From NCBI GenBank assembly GCA_028820935.1, contig JAPPHZ010000030.1, positions 95,899-159,898 on the forward strand: 64,000 nt of DNA, given 5' to 3'. The notes below the pieces were generated by a model. The model was not told where the DNA came from. It saw only the letters and a list, made by a program, of their open reading frames with translations, and made no database searches. The translations under genes were made by a program, and so were the position numbers. Below are positions 18,312 to 26,435 of this stretch, one piece after another. The stretch is from a bacterium. GTDB lineage: Bacteria > Actinomycetota > Acidimicrobiia > Spongiisociales > Spongiisociaceae. Numbering within the stretch: position 1 is the stretch's first letter; each line of letters starts with the position of its first letter.

Positions 18312-18340
18312 GCGGCCGCGGGGCAATCCAGCCACCCTCC

Positions 18341-18346
18341 TAGACT
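18341..18346 (+). promoter_or_regulatory. Putative -10 box (TAGACT), leaderless rimO transcript
   Basis: TAGACT ends 8 nt before the GTG start of rimO, with no Shine-Dalgarno sequence. Confidence 0.5.
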
Positions 18347-18354
18347 TCCCGCCC

Positions 18355-19722
18355 GTGAGGTCGAGTACCAGCCCCAGCATCCACATAACCACCCTTGGCT
18401 GCTCCAAGAACCAGGTCGATTCCGACAAGGTCTCCGCCATGCTCCACCAAGCCGGCTACCGCTCTGCCGGGTCTCCCGAGGAGGCGGATGTGGTGATGGT
18501 CAACACCTGCGCGTTCATCGAGGCTGCCAGAGCCGAGTCGGTCGAGACCATCCTCGATCTGGAGGACGCCCGGGCAGAAGGCGCCCGGCTGGTGGTGATG
18601 GGCTGCATGGCGCAACGCTTCGGAACCGAGCTGGAGGAGGCGCTGACCGGGGTCGATGCGGTGGTCGGCCTGGACCGCTACGGCGAGCTGGTGGGCATGC
18701 TCGACTCGATGACCGATTGGTCGCCGGTCCGGATAGGTCCACGGCGCTCACCGATGGACATCCTCGATCTGGCGCACCGGCCCACCCCGGTCTTCCCCTA
18801 CGCGTACGTGAAGGTCGCCGAAGGATGCGACAAGACCTGCGCCTTCTGCGCCATACCGCTCATACGGGGCCCCCAACGCTCCCGGCGTCCCACCTCTATC
18901 AGGGACGAGATCGGTGGGCTGTGCCGGGCGGGTGTGTCGGAGATCGTCCTGGTCGCCCAGGATCTGGCCGCCTACGGGCGTGACATCGGGGTGGCGACCC
19001 GTGACACCATCGTCGACCTGCTCCGGTTCGTCTCCGATGTCGATGAGCTGGTCCGGATCCGCCTGCTCTACCTGTACCCCACCGAGATCCGACCTCCCCT
19101 GATCGAGGAGATGGTCACCAACCCCAGGCTGGCGCCCTACTTCGACCTCAGCCTCCAGCACGCGTCCCGCCGGCTCCTCCGGTCGATGCGCCGTCCCGGG
19201 AGCACCGCCAGCCACCTGCGTCTCATCACCCGGATCCGGGATGCGGATCCGGATGCTGCGCTGAGGTCCTCGTTCGTCGTCGGCTACCCGGGCGAGACCG
19301 ATGAGGATGTGGACGAGCTGATCGACTTCCTGGGCGAGGCCGAACTCGACTGGGCCGGATTCTTCCCCTACTCGCCCGAGGCGGGCACGGCGGCCGTCGA
19401 CCTGCCGGGACGGATCGATCCGGACGAGGTCACCGACCGGGTGCGGGAGCTGAGCCGGGTCCAGGAGGGGATCACGGCCCGGCGCAACGCCGAGCAGGTG
19501 GGGAGGCGGCATAAGGTGCTGGTGGACCAGGTGGAGGACGGAGTGCCCGTGGGGCGTTCCTACCGGGAGGCGCCTGATATCGACGGGATGATCTGCCTGG
19601 ACTACGGAAGCCCCGGCGAGTGGCTGGAGGTCGAGATAACCGGCAGCTACGAGACCGACCTCACCGGTGAGGTCCGCTCCCGGGCCATCGAGGATCCGGT
19701 CGGGTCGGGGAGGGCGAAGTGA
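18355..19722 (+). CDS. rimO: Ribosomal protein S12 methylthiotransferase
   Basis: 455 residues from GTG 18355. A radical-SAM enzyme that methylthiolates Asp88 of ribosomal protein S12. The N-terminal MTTase domain has its cluster cysteines in TLGCSKNQVDSD, VNTCAFI and VMGCMAQR. The SAM cluster is CDKTCAFC (Cys158, 162, 165). The TRAM domain is at the C-terminus. The ASRRLLRSMRRPG block and LGCSKNQVDS favour RimO over MiaB. The stop overlaps the cinA start (GTGA). Confidence 0.93.
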   Translation: MRSSTSPSIHITTLGCSKNQVDSDKVSAMLHQAGYRSAGSPEEADVVMVNTCAFIEAARAESVETILDLEDARAEGARLVVMGCMAQRFGTELEEALTGVDAVVGLDRYGELVGMLDSMTDWSPVRIGPRRSPMDILDLAHRPTPVFPYAYVKVAEGCDKTCAFCAIPLIRGPQRSRRPTSIRDEIGGLCRAGVSEIVLVAQDLAAYGRDIGVATRDTIVDLLRFVSDVDELVRIRLLYLYPTEIRPPLIEEMVTNPRLAPYFDLSLQHASRRLLRSMRRPGSTASHLRLITRIRDADPDAALRSSFVVGYPGETDEDVDELIDFLGEAELDWAGFFPYSPEAGTAAVDLPGRIDPDEVTDRVRELSRVQEGITARRNAEQVGRRHKVLVDQVEDGVPVGRSYREAPDIDGMICLDYGSPGEWLEVEITGSYETDLTGEVRSRAIEDPVGSGRAK

Positions 19723-20966
19723 TCGTCGAAGTGCTGGCGGTCGGGACCGAGCTCCTGCTGGGCCAGACGGTCAACACCAACGCCGCCTACCTGGGGGAGC
19801 GTTTCGCGGAACTGGGTCTGGACGCCCATTACCAGGTGGTGGTGGGCGACAACCACGACCGCATGGTGGATGCCATCCGGACCGCTTTCTCACGGGCCGA
19901 CGCCCTGATCATCACCGGCGGCCTAGGGCCTACCCAGGACGACATCACCCGGGACGCCATCTCCGAGGCGACCGGGCGCCGGATGCTGTTCAGCGAGGAG
20001 CAGGCCGCCCGACTGAGGTCCTTCTGGGATCACCTGGGCCGGCCGTTTCCCGAGAGCAACCTCTGCCAGGCCGAGTATCCGGAGGGTGGAGAACAGCTCC
20101 CCAATCCCCGTGGGACCGCTCCCGGCCTGTTCCTGGAGCACGACGGGGTGCTGTTGTTCGCCCTTCCGGGAGTTCCCGCCGAGTTGTACATGATGCTCGA
20201 CGACCATGTCCTGCCCCGGCTCCGCAAGGCCACCGGCGCCGGGGAGATCCTGGTGAGCCGGGTACTGCGCACCTGGGGTCTCGGAGAGTCGGCGGTGGCG
20301 GTGCTGCTCGATGACCTGTACCACGCCTCGTCCAACCCGTCGGTGGCTTTCCTCGCCTCGGCCGGTGAGGTGAAGGTACGCCTGTCGGCCAAGGCGGGGT
20401 CCGAGAAGGAGGCCGGGGAGCTCATCGGACCGCTCGAGCAGCAGGTGCGCCGGCGGCTGGGGGAGTCGGTCTTCGCTACCGACGAGGAGACGCTCGAAGA
20501 GATCCTCCTCGACGAGTTGCGGGTGAGAGGATGGACCATCGGCACGGCCGAGTCGGTCACCTCCGGGATGGTGGCCGCCCGGCTGAGCCTCCTTCCGGGG
20601 GCATCGGAGGTGTTCCGGGGAAGCGTCATCGCCTACGCCACCGATGTGAAGCGGGACATCCTGGGCGTGCCTCCGGAGATCATCGAAGCCCATGGGGTGA
20701 TCGGGCCCGAGACCGCGGAGGCGATGGCGGAGGGAGCGTCCGCGGTCCTGGACGTCGACGTGGTGGTCGCCACCACCGGCGTGGCCGGTCCGGACTACCT
20801 GGGCCATCCACCGGGGACGGTTGCCGTGGCGGTGCGCACTCCTCTCGACACCCGATCGCAGCTCCTGCGGATGCCCGGAGACCGGGAGAGGGTCCGCGCC
20901 TATGCAACCACCACGGTTCTCCAGCTGGCCCGGCTCGGCATCCTGGGCGAGTGGTGGGAGGAGTGA
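19719..20966 (+). CDS. cinA: CinA: ADP-ribose pyrophosphatase / nicotinamide-nucleotide amidase
   Basis: 415 residues from GTG 19719, full length for CinA. The N-terminal MoCF-like domain starts with VLAVGTELLLGQTVNTNAAYL and has TGGLGPTQDDITRDA. The C-terminal PncC amidase domain (from about residue 260) has TAESVTSGMVAARLS and ATTGVAGPDYLGHPPGTV. It recycles pyridine nucleotides. The order cinA-(thpR)-recA is common in bacteria. Confidence 0.93.
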   Translation: MIVEVLAVGTELLLGQTVNTNAAYLGERFAELGLDAHYQVVVGDNHDRMVDAIRTAFSRADALIITGGLGPTQDDITRDAISEATGRRMLFSEEQAARLRSFWDHLGRPFPESNLCQAEYPEGGEQLPNPRGTAPGLFLEHDGVLLFALPGVPAELYMMLDDHVLPRLRKATGAGEILVSRVLRTWGLGESAVAVLLDDLYHASSNPSVAFLASAGEVKVRLSAKAGSEKEAGELIGPLEQQVRRRLGESVFATDEETLEEILLDELRVRGWTIGTAESVTSGMVAARLSLLPGASEVFRGSVIAYATDVKRDILGVPPEIIEAHGVIGPETAEAMAEGASAVLDVDVVVATTGVAGPDYLGHPPGTVAVAVRTPLDTRSQLLRMPGDRERVRAYATTTVLQLARLGILGEWWEE

Positions 20967-21508
20967 GCGCCGGATCCCCGGTGCGCTGCTTCGTGGCGCT
21001 GTCCATCCCTTCGGAGATCCGCCTCGCCGTGCGGGATTGGCGTGACACTCTGAACCTGCCCGGCCGGCCGGTGCAGCCGGAGAAGTTCCACGTGACCTTG
21101 CGGTTCGTGGGGCGGGCCGACCAGGTCGGGAAGGAGCGGATCATGGCGGCGCTTGACGCCGCCGATCTCGGCCCGGCCTTCCCGTACCGGATCGGCGGGT
21201 TCGGGGTCTTTCCGAGGCCGCGCAAGGCGACGGTGGCGTGGGCCGGGCTGGAGCGCGACGAGGGCAGGCTGTCCGTGCTGGCCTCGGTGGTCGATGAGGC
21301 GGTGGCGTCGGCCGGTTTCGGTCACGAGGAACGTCCCTTTCGGGCTCATCTCACCCTGGCGAGGATCCGGCCCCCCGCAGACCTCCGTGCGGTTGTCGCC
21401 GCTCCTGCCGGGATTCCCGCCCGCGCCGGCGAGGTGGTGTTCTACCTGAGCCGCACCGAGGGTCCCCGCACCACCTACCACCCGTTGGAGAGGTTCTCGC
21501 TGGCCTGA
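20963..21508 (+). CDS. thpR: RNA 2',3'-cyclic phosphodiesterase
   Basis: 181 residues from GTG 20963, overlapping the cinA stop (GTGA). The 2H phosphoesterase fold is shown by two HxTL motifs, HVTLRFVG and HLTLARI. ThpR/LigT hydrolyses 2',3'-cyclic phosphate ends of RNA. An open frame extends upstream to 20531 but is out of phase with a plausible N-terminus; RCFVALSIP is the normal beginning. Confidence 0.9.
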   Translation: MSAGSPVRCFVALSIPSEIRLAVRDWRDTLNLPGRPVQPEKFHVTLRFVGRADQVGKERIMAALDAADLGPAFPYRIGGFGVFPRPRKATVAWAGLERDEGRLSVLASVVDEAVASAGFGHEERPFRAHLTLARIRPPADLRAVVAAPAGIPARAGEVVFYLSRTEGPRTTYHPLERFSLA

Positions 21509-21555
21509 GCCGGGGTGGTTGGCCGGAAATGCCGGCCTTCCGCTTGCTCACCGTG

Positions 21556-21577
21556 TAGGATACGAACATGTGTTCGT
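21556..21577 (+). promoter_or_regulatory. LexA (SOS) box overlapping a TAGGAT -10 element, recA leader
   Basis: Bases 21562-21577 read ACGAACATGTGTTCGT, a perfect 16-bp palindrome matching the actinobacterial/Gram-positive SOS box CGAAC-N4-GTTCG. TAGGAT at 21556-21561 directly abuts it. It lies about 230 nt before the recA ATG, implying an upstream LexA-repressed promoter. Confidence 0.85.
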
Positions 21578-21594
21578 GTCATCCCGGAAGTGCG

Positions 21595-21611
21595 GTGGTC
21601 TGTCTGTGGAA
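21595..21611. repeat. 17-bp match to the end of the MITE-like element at 40 kb
   Basis: GTGGTCTGTCTGTGGAA here is identical to the reverse complement of bases 40317-40333, the inner side of the right end of the 40168-40334 element. No partner end is found nearby. Confidence 0.75.
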
Positions 21612-21724
21612 GATCCACTAACCTTGGCTGTGGATAACACGACTGTAGTTCGGCAGGTGTAATTGGTGTATATCGGGTCGGAATTCCGGGTCCTGCCCGG
21701 CCGAAGCGGGAGGACCGGCGGTTT

Positions 21725-21747
21725 CTGTCACAGCCTCTCCTTACCTT
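21725..21747 (+). promoter_or_regulatory. RecA-NDp/PafBC-type promoter of recA
   Basis: CTGTCA (21725-21730), 11 nt, then TACCTT (21742-21747). The 11-nt gap is the one in the mycobacterial LexA-independent recA promoter (TTGTCR-GTG-N8-TAnnnT). The predicted transcript start is near 21754, giving an about 50-nt leader with GAAGGAG before ATG 21806. Confidence 0.6.
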
Positions 21748-21805
21748 TGGTCTTGGTACAGGCCCGGCACGAACCCGTCGGCTCGATGACACGAAGGAGT
21801 AACCG

Positions 21806-22843
21806 ATGAAGAACAAGGAACGGACGCAGGCTCTGGACTCGGCCATGTCGCAGATCGAGCGGCAGTTCGGCAAGGGATCCATCATGCGACTCGGTTCGAC
21901 CGCCCACCAGAAGATCGCCCATATCTCCACCGGGGCGCTGTCCCTCGACCTGGCCCTGGGGATCGGGGGAGTACCCAGGGGCCGTATCGTCGAGGTGTAC
22001 GGTCCCGAATCGAGCGGGAAGACCACCCTCGCCCTGCATATCGTGGCCGAGGCCCAGCGCAACGGAGGGCTGGCCGCCTTCGTGGACGCCGAGCATGCCC
22101 TTGACCCCGTCTATGCGAAGGCGGTCGGCGTGGATATCGACGAGCTCCTGATCTCCCAGCCCGACACAGGCGAGCAGGCCCTGGAAATCGCCGATACGCT
22201 GATCCGCTCCGGCGCTCTCGATGTGTTGGTGATCGACTCGGTGGCCGCGCTGGTGCCCAGGGCCGAGATCGAGGGGGAGATGGGCGACACCCATGTGGGC
22301 CTCCAGGCCCGGCTGATGTCCCAGGCCCTGCGCAAGCTGACCGCCAACGTCAACCGATCGATGACCACCGCCGTCTTCATCAACCAGCTCCGCGAGAAGA
22401 TCGGAGTGATGTTCGGCTCCCCGGAGGTCACGCCCGGTGGCCGGGCCCTGAAGTTCTATTCGAGCGTGCGCCTGGACATCCGTCGCATCGAAGCGATCAA
22501 GGACGGTAGGGAACAGATCGGCAACCGGACGCGGGTGAAGGTGGTCAAGAACAAGCTGGCGCCTCCTTTCCGCATGGCCGAGTTCGACATCATGTTCGGG
22601 CAGGGCATCTCCCGCGAGGGCAGCCTTCTCGACGTGGCGGTGACCGTCGGGATCGTCAGGAAGAGCGGCGCCTGGTACACGTTCGAGGGTGACCAGCTGG
22701 GACAAGGCCGCGAGAAGGCGAAGAGGTTCTTGCGTGAGAATCCCGACCTGGCGATGGTGCTCGAGGCGAAGGTCCTGGCAGCGGTCGGGATCACAGACCC
22801 CGAGGAAGCCGGGACGGAAGCTGTCGAAGTCGGGTCCGATTAG
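21806..22843 (+). CDS. recA: Recombinase RecA
   Basis: 345 residues, typical length with no intein. Walker A is GPESSGKT (66-73), Walker [11 protein letters not shown], and the L1/L2 and polymerisation motifs are intact ([42 protein letters not shown]). It forms filaments on ssDNA for strand exchange and LexA cleavage. The start has a strong GAAGGAG. The upstream region carries both a LexA box and a RecA-NDp-like promoter, so dual DNA-damage control is predicted. A hairpin terminator follows. Confidence 0.98.
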   Translation: MKNKERTQALDSAMSQIERQFGKGSIMRLGSTAHQKIAHISTGALSLDLALGIGGVPRGRIVEVYGPESSGKTTLALHIVAEAQRNGGLAAFVDAEHALDPVYAKAVGVDIDELLISQPDTGEQALEIADTLIRSGALDVLVIDSVAALVPRAEIEGEMGDTHVGLQARLMSQALRKLTANVNRSMTTAVFINQLREKIGVMFGSPEVTPGGRALKFYSSVRLDIRRIEAIKDGREQIGNRTRVKVVKNKLAPPFRMAEFDIMFGQGISREGSLLDVAVTVGIVRKSGAWYTFEGDQLGQGREKAKRFLRENPDLAMVLEAKVLAAVGITDPEEAGTEAVEVGSD

Positions 22844-22884
22844 TGGTCTACGAAGTCCACGATCTTCGTTAGCCTTCCTGATCA

Positions 22885-22921
22885 GCACGGGCTCACTTCG
22901 GAACCCATGGTGAGCCCGTGC
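22885..22921 (+). terminator. Hairpin terminator after recA
   Basis: Perfect 12-bp inverted repeat GCACGGGCTCAC / GTGAGCCCGTGC with a 13-nt loop. There is no U-tract, so termination efficiency is uncertain. It could instead act as an attenuator before the TPR gene. Confidence 0.6.
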
Positions 22922-22955
22922 CGCGTAACTCCGAGTGCCCGGAAAGGGGCCAGTC

Positions 22956-23981
22956 GTGACCAACCGCCGTCGAGACCGATCAGGATCCGGGCCTCCTCGC
23001 CGTTCCTCACGTCCTAGCGGGCCCGGCCGGCAAGGGAGCAAGGGGAAACGCCGCGGTCCGGGACCAGGCGGGCGATCCGGGCGTCCGGGAAGCTCGTCCT
23101 CCCGGCGTAGGGGCGGGCCGGGTCCCAAGCGGGGATCAAAGCCGGTGCCGGGTCGAGGGTCCAAGTCCGGGCGGGCTTCTGCGCCCCGGTCGAAGGGTCC
23201 GAGATCCGCTCGCTCCGGATCAGGTTCCCGCTCCCGGAGCGAACGTAATCCGGCGGGGCGCCCCGGCCGGTCGGAGCGGGACACAGGCGGGCGGCGGCCG
23301 GATCGCAAGCCCCCCCACGCCGGAGTGGGCGTTCGTAACCTGCCGCGTTGGATGCGAGATGAGATCCACCGGGCCACCCGGAAGGATCGCCGGGATGCCG
23401 CTCTGCTGCTGCTATCGGAAGCGGTCGACTCCTACGGGAACGAGGCATTCCCGGCCGCACGCCGCAAGCTGATGGAGGCCAAGCAGCTCAGCCCGCGGTC
23501 ATCCACGATCCGCGAGTTGCTCGGGCTCAGCTCCTACCGGTGCGAGGAGTGGGACGAGGCCCTGGCCGAGTTGCGCGCCTACCGGAGACTGACCGGGGAC
23601 ACCACCCACATGCCGGTCGAGATGGATTCTCTCCGCGCATTGGAGCGCGACCGCGATGTCGAAGTGACGTGGGGCCGCTTCGTGGAACTCGGCGGCAACC
23701 GTCCCACCGAGGCCGAGGCGAGGGTCGTCTACGCCTCGTACCTGCTCGACACGGGGAGGGCCGCCGAGGCGTGGACGATCACCGGACCGGATCGCCTTTC
23801 CAGAGATGCCCAACCGTACGAGAGGCGGTGCTGGTTCGTGGCTGCCCGGGCCGCCTTGGCGATGGGGGAGACGGACCCGGCCGCCCAGTTGACCGAGGCG
23901 ATCCGCCGGGCGGATCCGGAGATGCCCGGACTAGAGGAGTTGATCCGGCAGGTGGAGGAAGCCAGGTCGGGACGGAGCTAG
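22956..23981 (+). CDS. TPR-like protein with long Arg/Gly/Ser/Pro-rich disordered N-terminus
   Basis: 341 residues from GTG 22956, chosen because GGAAAGGGG sits 6 nt upstream. Residues 1-125 are almost entirely Arg, Gly, Ser, Pro and Lys with RG/RSGS repeats, a pattern of intrinsically disordered nucleic-acid binding tails. Residues about 130-335 are helical, with TPR-like repeats (NEAFPAARRKLMEAKQLSP, WDEALAELRAYRRLTGD, AEAWTITGPDRLS). No enzyme motif is seen. The position directly after recA may be incidental. Function unknown; an RNA or ribosome-associated role is a guess. Confidence 0.7.
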   Translation: MTNRRRDRSGSGPPRRSSRPSGPGRQGSKGKRRGPGPGGRSGRPGSSSSRRRGGPGPKRGSKPVPGRGSKSGRASAPRSKGPRSARSGSGSRSRSERNPAGRPGRSERDTGGRRPDRKPPHAGVGVRNLPRWMRDEIHRATRKDRRDAALLLLSEAVDSYGNEAFPAARRKLMEAKQLSPRSSTIRELLGLSSYRCEEWDEALAELRAYRRLTGDTTHMPVEMDSLRALERDRDVEVTWGRFVELGGNRPTEAEARVVYASYLLDTGRAAEAWTITGPDRLSRDAQPYERRCWFVAARAALAMGETDPAAQLTEAIRRADPEMPGLEELIRQVEEARSGRS

Positions 23982-24028
23982 CCCGGATCACCTATCTGTA
24001 CCGCTGATTTAGTTAGTCATACGTATTC

Positions 24029-24051
24029 CTGTCACACCCACCCCATACATT
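24029..24051 (+). promoter_or_regulatory. RecA-NDp/PafBC-type promoter of the SSB-like gene
   Basis: CTGTCA (24029-24034), 11 nt, TACATT (24046-24051). The 17-nt block from CTGTCA to the -10 is 15/17 identical to that of RNA cassette A. Transcript start is predicted near 24058. Confidence 0.6.
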
Positions 24052-24095
24052 GCTCTACCTATCGCACTTCTCCCTGAGGCGAAGGAGCCAAACTC

Positions 24096-24452
24096 ATGGT
24101 CAAGAGCAACAATCCAGCCAAGCCCGAGGACACGCAGCGGCACGACCGCAACGAGGTTGTCCTGAGAGGCGTGCTGACCACCGCACCGGAGCATCGGGTC
24201 TTCGGATCTGGGGCGTCACTGGCCCGCCTGCTGGTGACGATCCGCCTGTCCGCTCCGAGAACCAGGACCGACGTCATCCCGGTAACGGTCTGGGAACCCG
24301 ATGCGGCGGTCATCGAGGCCGAGCGCGGCACTCCCGTCGACGTGGTCGGGCAGGTGCATCGACGCTTCTGGACCGACGCGGAGGGCCGGCACAGCCGGGT
24401 CGAGGTGGTAGCGACCGAGGTCGTGCTCGGCGAGATCAGGTCGACCGCCTGA
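24096..24452 (+). CDS. Single-stranded DNA-binding protein, small OB-fold paralogue
   Basis: 118 residues from ATG 24096 with GAAGGAG upstream. The OB-fold pattern of SSB is present: NEVVLRGVLTTAPEHRVFGSG, then DVIPVTVWEPDAA and DVVGQVHRRFWTDAEGRHSRVEVVATEVVL. It lacks the acidic Pro/Gly-rich C-terminal tail of the main SSB, so it is probably a secondary SSB for repair or uptake. A DNA-damage type promoter precedes it, in line with a repair role. Confidence 0.8.
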   Translation: MVKSNNPAKPEDTQRHDRNEVVLRGVLTTAPEHRVFGSGASLARLLVTIRLSAPRTRTDVIPVTVWEPDAAVIEAERGTPVDVVGQVHRRFWTDAEGRHSRVEVVATEVVLGEIRSTA

Positions 24453-24546
24453 GTCAGGCGCCTGCAACGCAGGCGGAGGGACCGCACACGCAACGGCCAC
24501 CAGGGACAGCGGCGGTATCGATTGCGGGCTATGCACTCCGGAACGG

Positions 24547-24552
24547 GATAAT
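24547..24552 (+). promoter_or_regulatory. Putative -10 box (GATAAT), leaderless SURF1 transcript
   Basis: GATAAT, 5/6 match to TATAAT, ends 6 nt before GTG 24559. No Shine-Dalgarno sequence. Confidence 0.5.
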
Positions 24553-24558
24553 GGAAAT

Positions 24559-25329
24559 GTGCGGATTGCAGTTCGTCCCCGATGGATTGTCTTCTCGGTC
24601 CTGGTGGTCGTGGTGGCGGTCGCCTGCGTATTCCTGGGGTTCTGGCAGCTGAGCCGTCTGGAGGAGCGGCGGGCGTCCAACGCCGTCCTGATCGCCAGGT
24701 TGGCCCGCGAGCCGATCCCGCTCGAGGACCTGAGAGCCGGACTCCGGCCGGAGCAGGGGATAGAGGTCGACCCGGCCGACTACGAGCACACGAGAGTGAC
24801 TGCCACGGGAAGGCTGACCGACCGGGGCCGGGTGCTGGTCCGTTCCCAGGTCGTCAGGGGGCAGGCCGGGGTGCACGGTGTCTATGCGATGGAGTTGGAC
24901 GACGGGGCCGCCGTCCTGGTGAACGTCGGCTGGTTCCCCATCGGCTCCGAGATCGGCCCGATTGCGGATGCTTACGGCGAGTCGGGGCAGATCGAGTTGA
25001 CCGGCCTGGTCCGGGCCGACCAGGAGAGACCCGCGCTGGGCCGGGCAGAGCCCCCCGGACTGCTCGACACCGTGGCCCGGATCGACATCGACCGGATACA
25101 GCAGCAGGTGGAGTCGACGCTGCTGCCGTTCTGGATACAGCTGGTCGAGCCGGACGATGCGGACCGCCTTCCCATCCCCGTCCCTCTACCCGAGGCCGGC
25201 GAAGGATCCCACCTGTCCTACGCCGTGCAGTGGTTCTCGTTCGGCGCCGTCGCCGTCATCGGCTACGTGGCCCTGATGCGTAGAGAGCTCAGGCCGGGCC
25301 GCCGGCGGAAGGCTCGGGCAGGGGATTAG
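24559..25329 (+). CDS. SURF1 family protein
   Basis: 256 residues. Two transmembrane helices (about 8-28 and 229-247) flank an external domain, the SURF1 topology. Motifs are FLGFWQLSRLEERRASN at the N-terminus, YEHTRVTATGRL, VLVNVGWFP and the C-terminal LSYAVQWFSFGAVAVIGY. SURF1 helps assemble the haem a-containing cytochrome oxidase. The 3' end overlaps the convergent YbaK-type gene by 41 nt. Confidence 0.88.
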   Translation: MRIAVRPRWIVFSVLVVVVAVACVFLGFWQLSRLEERRASNAVLIARLAREPIPLEDLRAGLRPEQGIEVDPADYEHTRVTATGRLTDRGRVLVRSQVVRGQAGVHGVYAMELDDGAAVLVNVGWFPIGSEIGPIADAYGESGQIELTGLVRADQERPALGRAEPPGLLDTVARIDIDRIQQQVESTLLPFWIQLVEPDDADRLPIPVPLPEAGEGSHLSYAVQWFSFGAVAVIGYVALMRRELRPGRRRKARAGD

Positions 25330-25807
25330 CCAGGTCCTCGATGACGCTGACCGACGGCATCCGGACGAACACCTCCGGGTTGACGGAGATCTTGGTGGAG
25401 CGGTTTCCCCCGCCCACGATTATCTCGTCCAGCGACATGATCCGGGCGTCCACATAGACCGGAAGGTCATCCGGAAGCCCGAAGGGGGTCACCCCGCCGA
25501 TCTCCATGCCGGTCAGGTCCATCGTCAACTCGGCCGGGGCGAAGGACAGCTTCCGGACCCCGAGGAGGCCACGGACGCGCCGGTTCACGTCGAGTCGGGT
25601 GGTGGCGGTTGCCAGGCAGACAGCGTTGTGCCCCAACGGACGCTTCGAAGCCACCACGATGGCGTTGGCCGATTGCTCCGGGGAGTAGCCGTACCGGGCG
25701 CAGAAGTCCGCCGTGTGGGTGAACGCCGGGTCGATGTCGATGACCGTGAAGTCGGCTCGGAGGGCCGCCAGGGTGTCCTGCACCCGATGAGCGATGTCGT
25801 TACTCAT
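25289..25807 (-). CDS. YbaK/EbsC-type aminoacyl-tRNA deacylase domain protein
   Basis: 172 residues from the ATG at 25807-25805. The YbaK fold is shown by SANAIVVASKRPLGHNAVCLAT, DVNRRVRGLLGVRKLSFAP and MEIGGVTPFGLPDDLPVYVD. Family members hydrolyse mischarged Cys- or Pro-tRNA. Specificity is not predictable. Its 3' end overlaps SURF1 on the other strand. Confidence 0.85.
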   Translation of the reverse strand: MSNDIAHRVQDTLAALRADFTVIDIDPAFTHTADFCARYGYSPEQSANAIVVASKRPLGHNAVCLATATTRLDVNRRVRGLLGVRKLSFAPAELTMDLTGMEIGGVTPFGLPDDLPVYVDARIMSLDEIIVGGGNRSTKISVNPEVFVRMPSVSVIEDLANPLPEPSAGGPA

Positions 25808-25882
25808 GATCCGGCTGCATGGTGGCAGGTGTGACGGCCCGAGCCAACCGTACCCCGTCCGAGACGTGCGATACTCAGACCC

Positions 25883-26086
25883 ATGGCAATCGATCCGCTG
25901 CTGTTGGACATCCTGGTGTGCCCTCTCAGCAAGGCATCTCTCAAGGAGATAGACGGCGCTCTTGTCTCGACCGATCCGGAGACCAGGATGCGCTACCGGA
26001 TCGAGGGCACCATTCCGGTCATGTTGGTGGAGGAGGGCGAACGGATGCCCGTGGACCAGTGGAAGGAAGCGATGGCGCGTGGCTGA
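25883..26086 (+). CDS. Trm112 family protein
   Basis: 67 residues. The pattern LLLDILVCPLSKASLK near the start and RYRIEGTIPVMLVEEG near the end match the small Trm112/UPF0434 family. Only one Cys of the usual zinc set is retained. GATACT (25870-25875) lies 7 nt before the ATG, so it is probably leaderless. The next gene overlaps its end by 8 nt. Confidence 0.82.
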   Translation: MAIDPLLLDILVCPLSKASLKEIDGALVSTDPETRMRYRIEGTIPVMLVEEGERMPVDQWKEAMARG

Positions 26087-26435
26087 GCAGCACAACGACA
26101 CGGTATTCGGAATGATCCTGAGGGGAGAGATTCCTGCCGACATCGTCTACGAGGACGAGCTTGCCGTCGCCTTCCGAGACATAGCTCCCCAGGCGCCGGT
26201 CCATGTACTGGTCATCCCACGCCGGCACGTTCAAAGCCTCGCCCACGCCGCAGCGGACGATCAGGCTCTCGTCGGCCATCTCCTGAGCGTGTGCGCGGCC
26301 GTTGCGGAACAGGAGGGCGTGGCCGAGTCGGGCTACCGAGTGGTGACCAATATCGGCGAGGAAGGGGGACAGTCGGTCGATCATCTCCACTTCCACGTCC
26401 TGGGTGGCCGACGGCTGAGTTGGCCCCCCGGCTGA
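26079..26435 (+). CDS. HIT family nucleotide hydrolase (HinT-like)
   Basis: 118 residues from GTG 26079, overlapping the Trm112 gene. The histidine triad HLHFHVLGG is intact, with NDTVFGMILRGEIPADIVYEDE at the N-terminus. HinT proteins hydrolyse nucleoside phosphoramidates and aminoacyl-AMP. The 3' end overlaps the next gene start by 16 nt. Confidence 0.92.
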   Translation: MAEQHNDTVFGMILRGEIPADIVYEDELAVAFRDIAPQAPVHVLVIPRRHVQSLAHAAADDQALVGHLLSVCAAVAEQEGVAESGYRVVTNIGEEGGQSVDHLHFHVLGGRRLSWPPG

